Source: Clostridia bacterium (GTDB taxonomy: Bacteria > Bacillota_A > Clostridia > Oscillospirales > CAG-272). From it: DNA of 13,944 bases. Where the stretch lies: positions 1 to 13,944 of the forward strand of contig JAGAIH010000018.1 in assembly GCA_017626655.1 (NCBI GenBank), written 5' to 3'. How positions within the stretch are numbered: the first letter of the stretch is position 1; each line of letters opens with the position of its first letter. The notes below the pieces were generated by a model. The model made no database searches. It worked only from the letters and a program-made list of their open reading frames with translations, and was not told where the DNA came from. The translations under genes and the position numbers were made by a program. Shown piece after piece: positions 13,835-13,944 of this stretch.

Positions 13835-13944
13835 TCATTCCGCCCCCAACAGGTAGGCGATGCTGACCCCCAGGACGCGGGCGATGTCGGGGAGCAGGGT
13901 GATGTCGGGGCAGGAGATCTCCCGCTCCCATTTGGACACGGCCT
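13835..13944 (-). CDS. XRE-type helix-turn-helix regulator, 3' end only
   Basis: Reading the minus strand from the window edge gives 36 codons to a TGA at 13835-13837. AVSKWEREISCPDI, then LPDIARVLGV and AYLLGAE, is the recognition helix and following helices of a Cro/CI-type DNA-binding domain. The first helices lie outside the window. The protein ends soon after the domain, so it is a small regulator or the short end of a larger one. Confidence 0.82.
   Translation of the reverse strand, partial: AVSKWEREISCPDITLLPDIARVLGVSIAYLLGAE

Noticed and set aside
1..13944. CRISPR array, tRNA or rRNA genes, insertion sequence with transposase
   Set aside because: No regularly spaced repeats, tRNA cloverleaf, rRNA-like sequence or transposase frame was seen on either strand.

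Overview
The window looks like chromosomal DNA from a Gram-positive gut-type Clostridia, probably near Oscillospiraceae/Ruminococcaceae. The basis is GC-rich coding sequence with strong AGGAGG-type ribosome sites, sigma-A promoters with exact 17-nt spacers, many intrinsic terminators, and a secreted glycosidase with a Cys-containing C-terminal anchor. Genus cannot be fixed from the sequence alone.

Layout: 1-335 is non-coding and holds a cluster of hairpins and short repeats, then a promoter. 336-4304 encodes a large secreted, surface-anchored multidomain glycoside hydrolase of family GH2. 4305-4731 has no protein gene but contains a stand-alone structured RNA with its own promoter and terminator (candidate 6S RNA), then the promoter of the next operon.

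4732-11543 is the most interesting part: an apparent ribosomally made, modified peptide (RiPP) locus. One operon encodes an ABC exporter, a PqqD-like leader-binding protein and a radical SAM/SPASM enzyme. A second, with its own strong promoter, encodes two small precursor-like proteins sharing an N-terminal leader with a lasso-type YxxP motif, then an HPr-kinase-like protein and an S24/S26-type peptidase. A third unit encodes a nucleotidyltransferase-family protein. The kinase, peptidase and nucleotidyltransferase are the accessory set seen around some lasso-peptide clusters such as that of paeninodin, but no lasso cyclase or transglutaminase-like protease is present; a radical SAM enzyme takes that place. 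The proposed flow is: PqqD protein binds the shared leader, the radical SAM enzyme (and perhaps the kinase) modifies the precursor, the S26-like peptidase may trim it, and the exporter, which has no peptidase domain of its own, exports it. A perfect 12-bp terminator-like hairpin lies inside the start of the kinase gene, which itself lacks a visible ribosome site. This suggests the precursors are made in excess over the enzymes.

11718-13019 encodes a PlsC-like acyltransferase with a zinc ribbon inserted. The right end holds a small ribbon-helix-helix regulator (minus strand), divergent from a SLOG-fold protein (plus strand), with paired inverted sites between them, then the 3' end of an XRE-type regulator on the minus strand.
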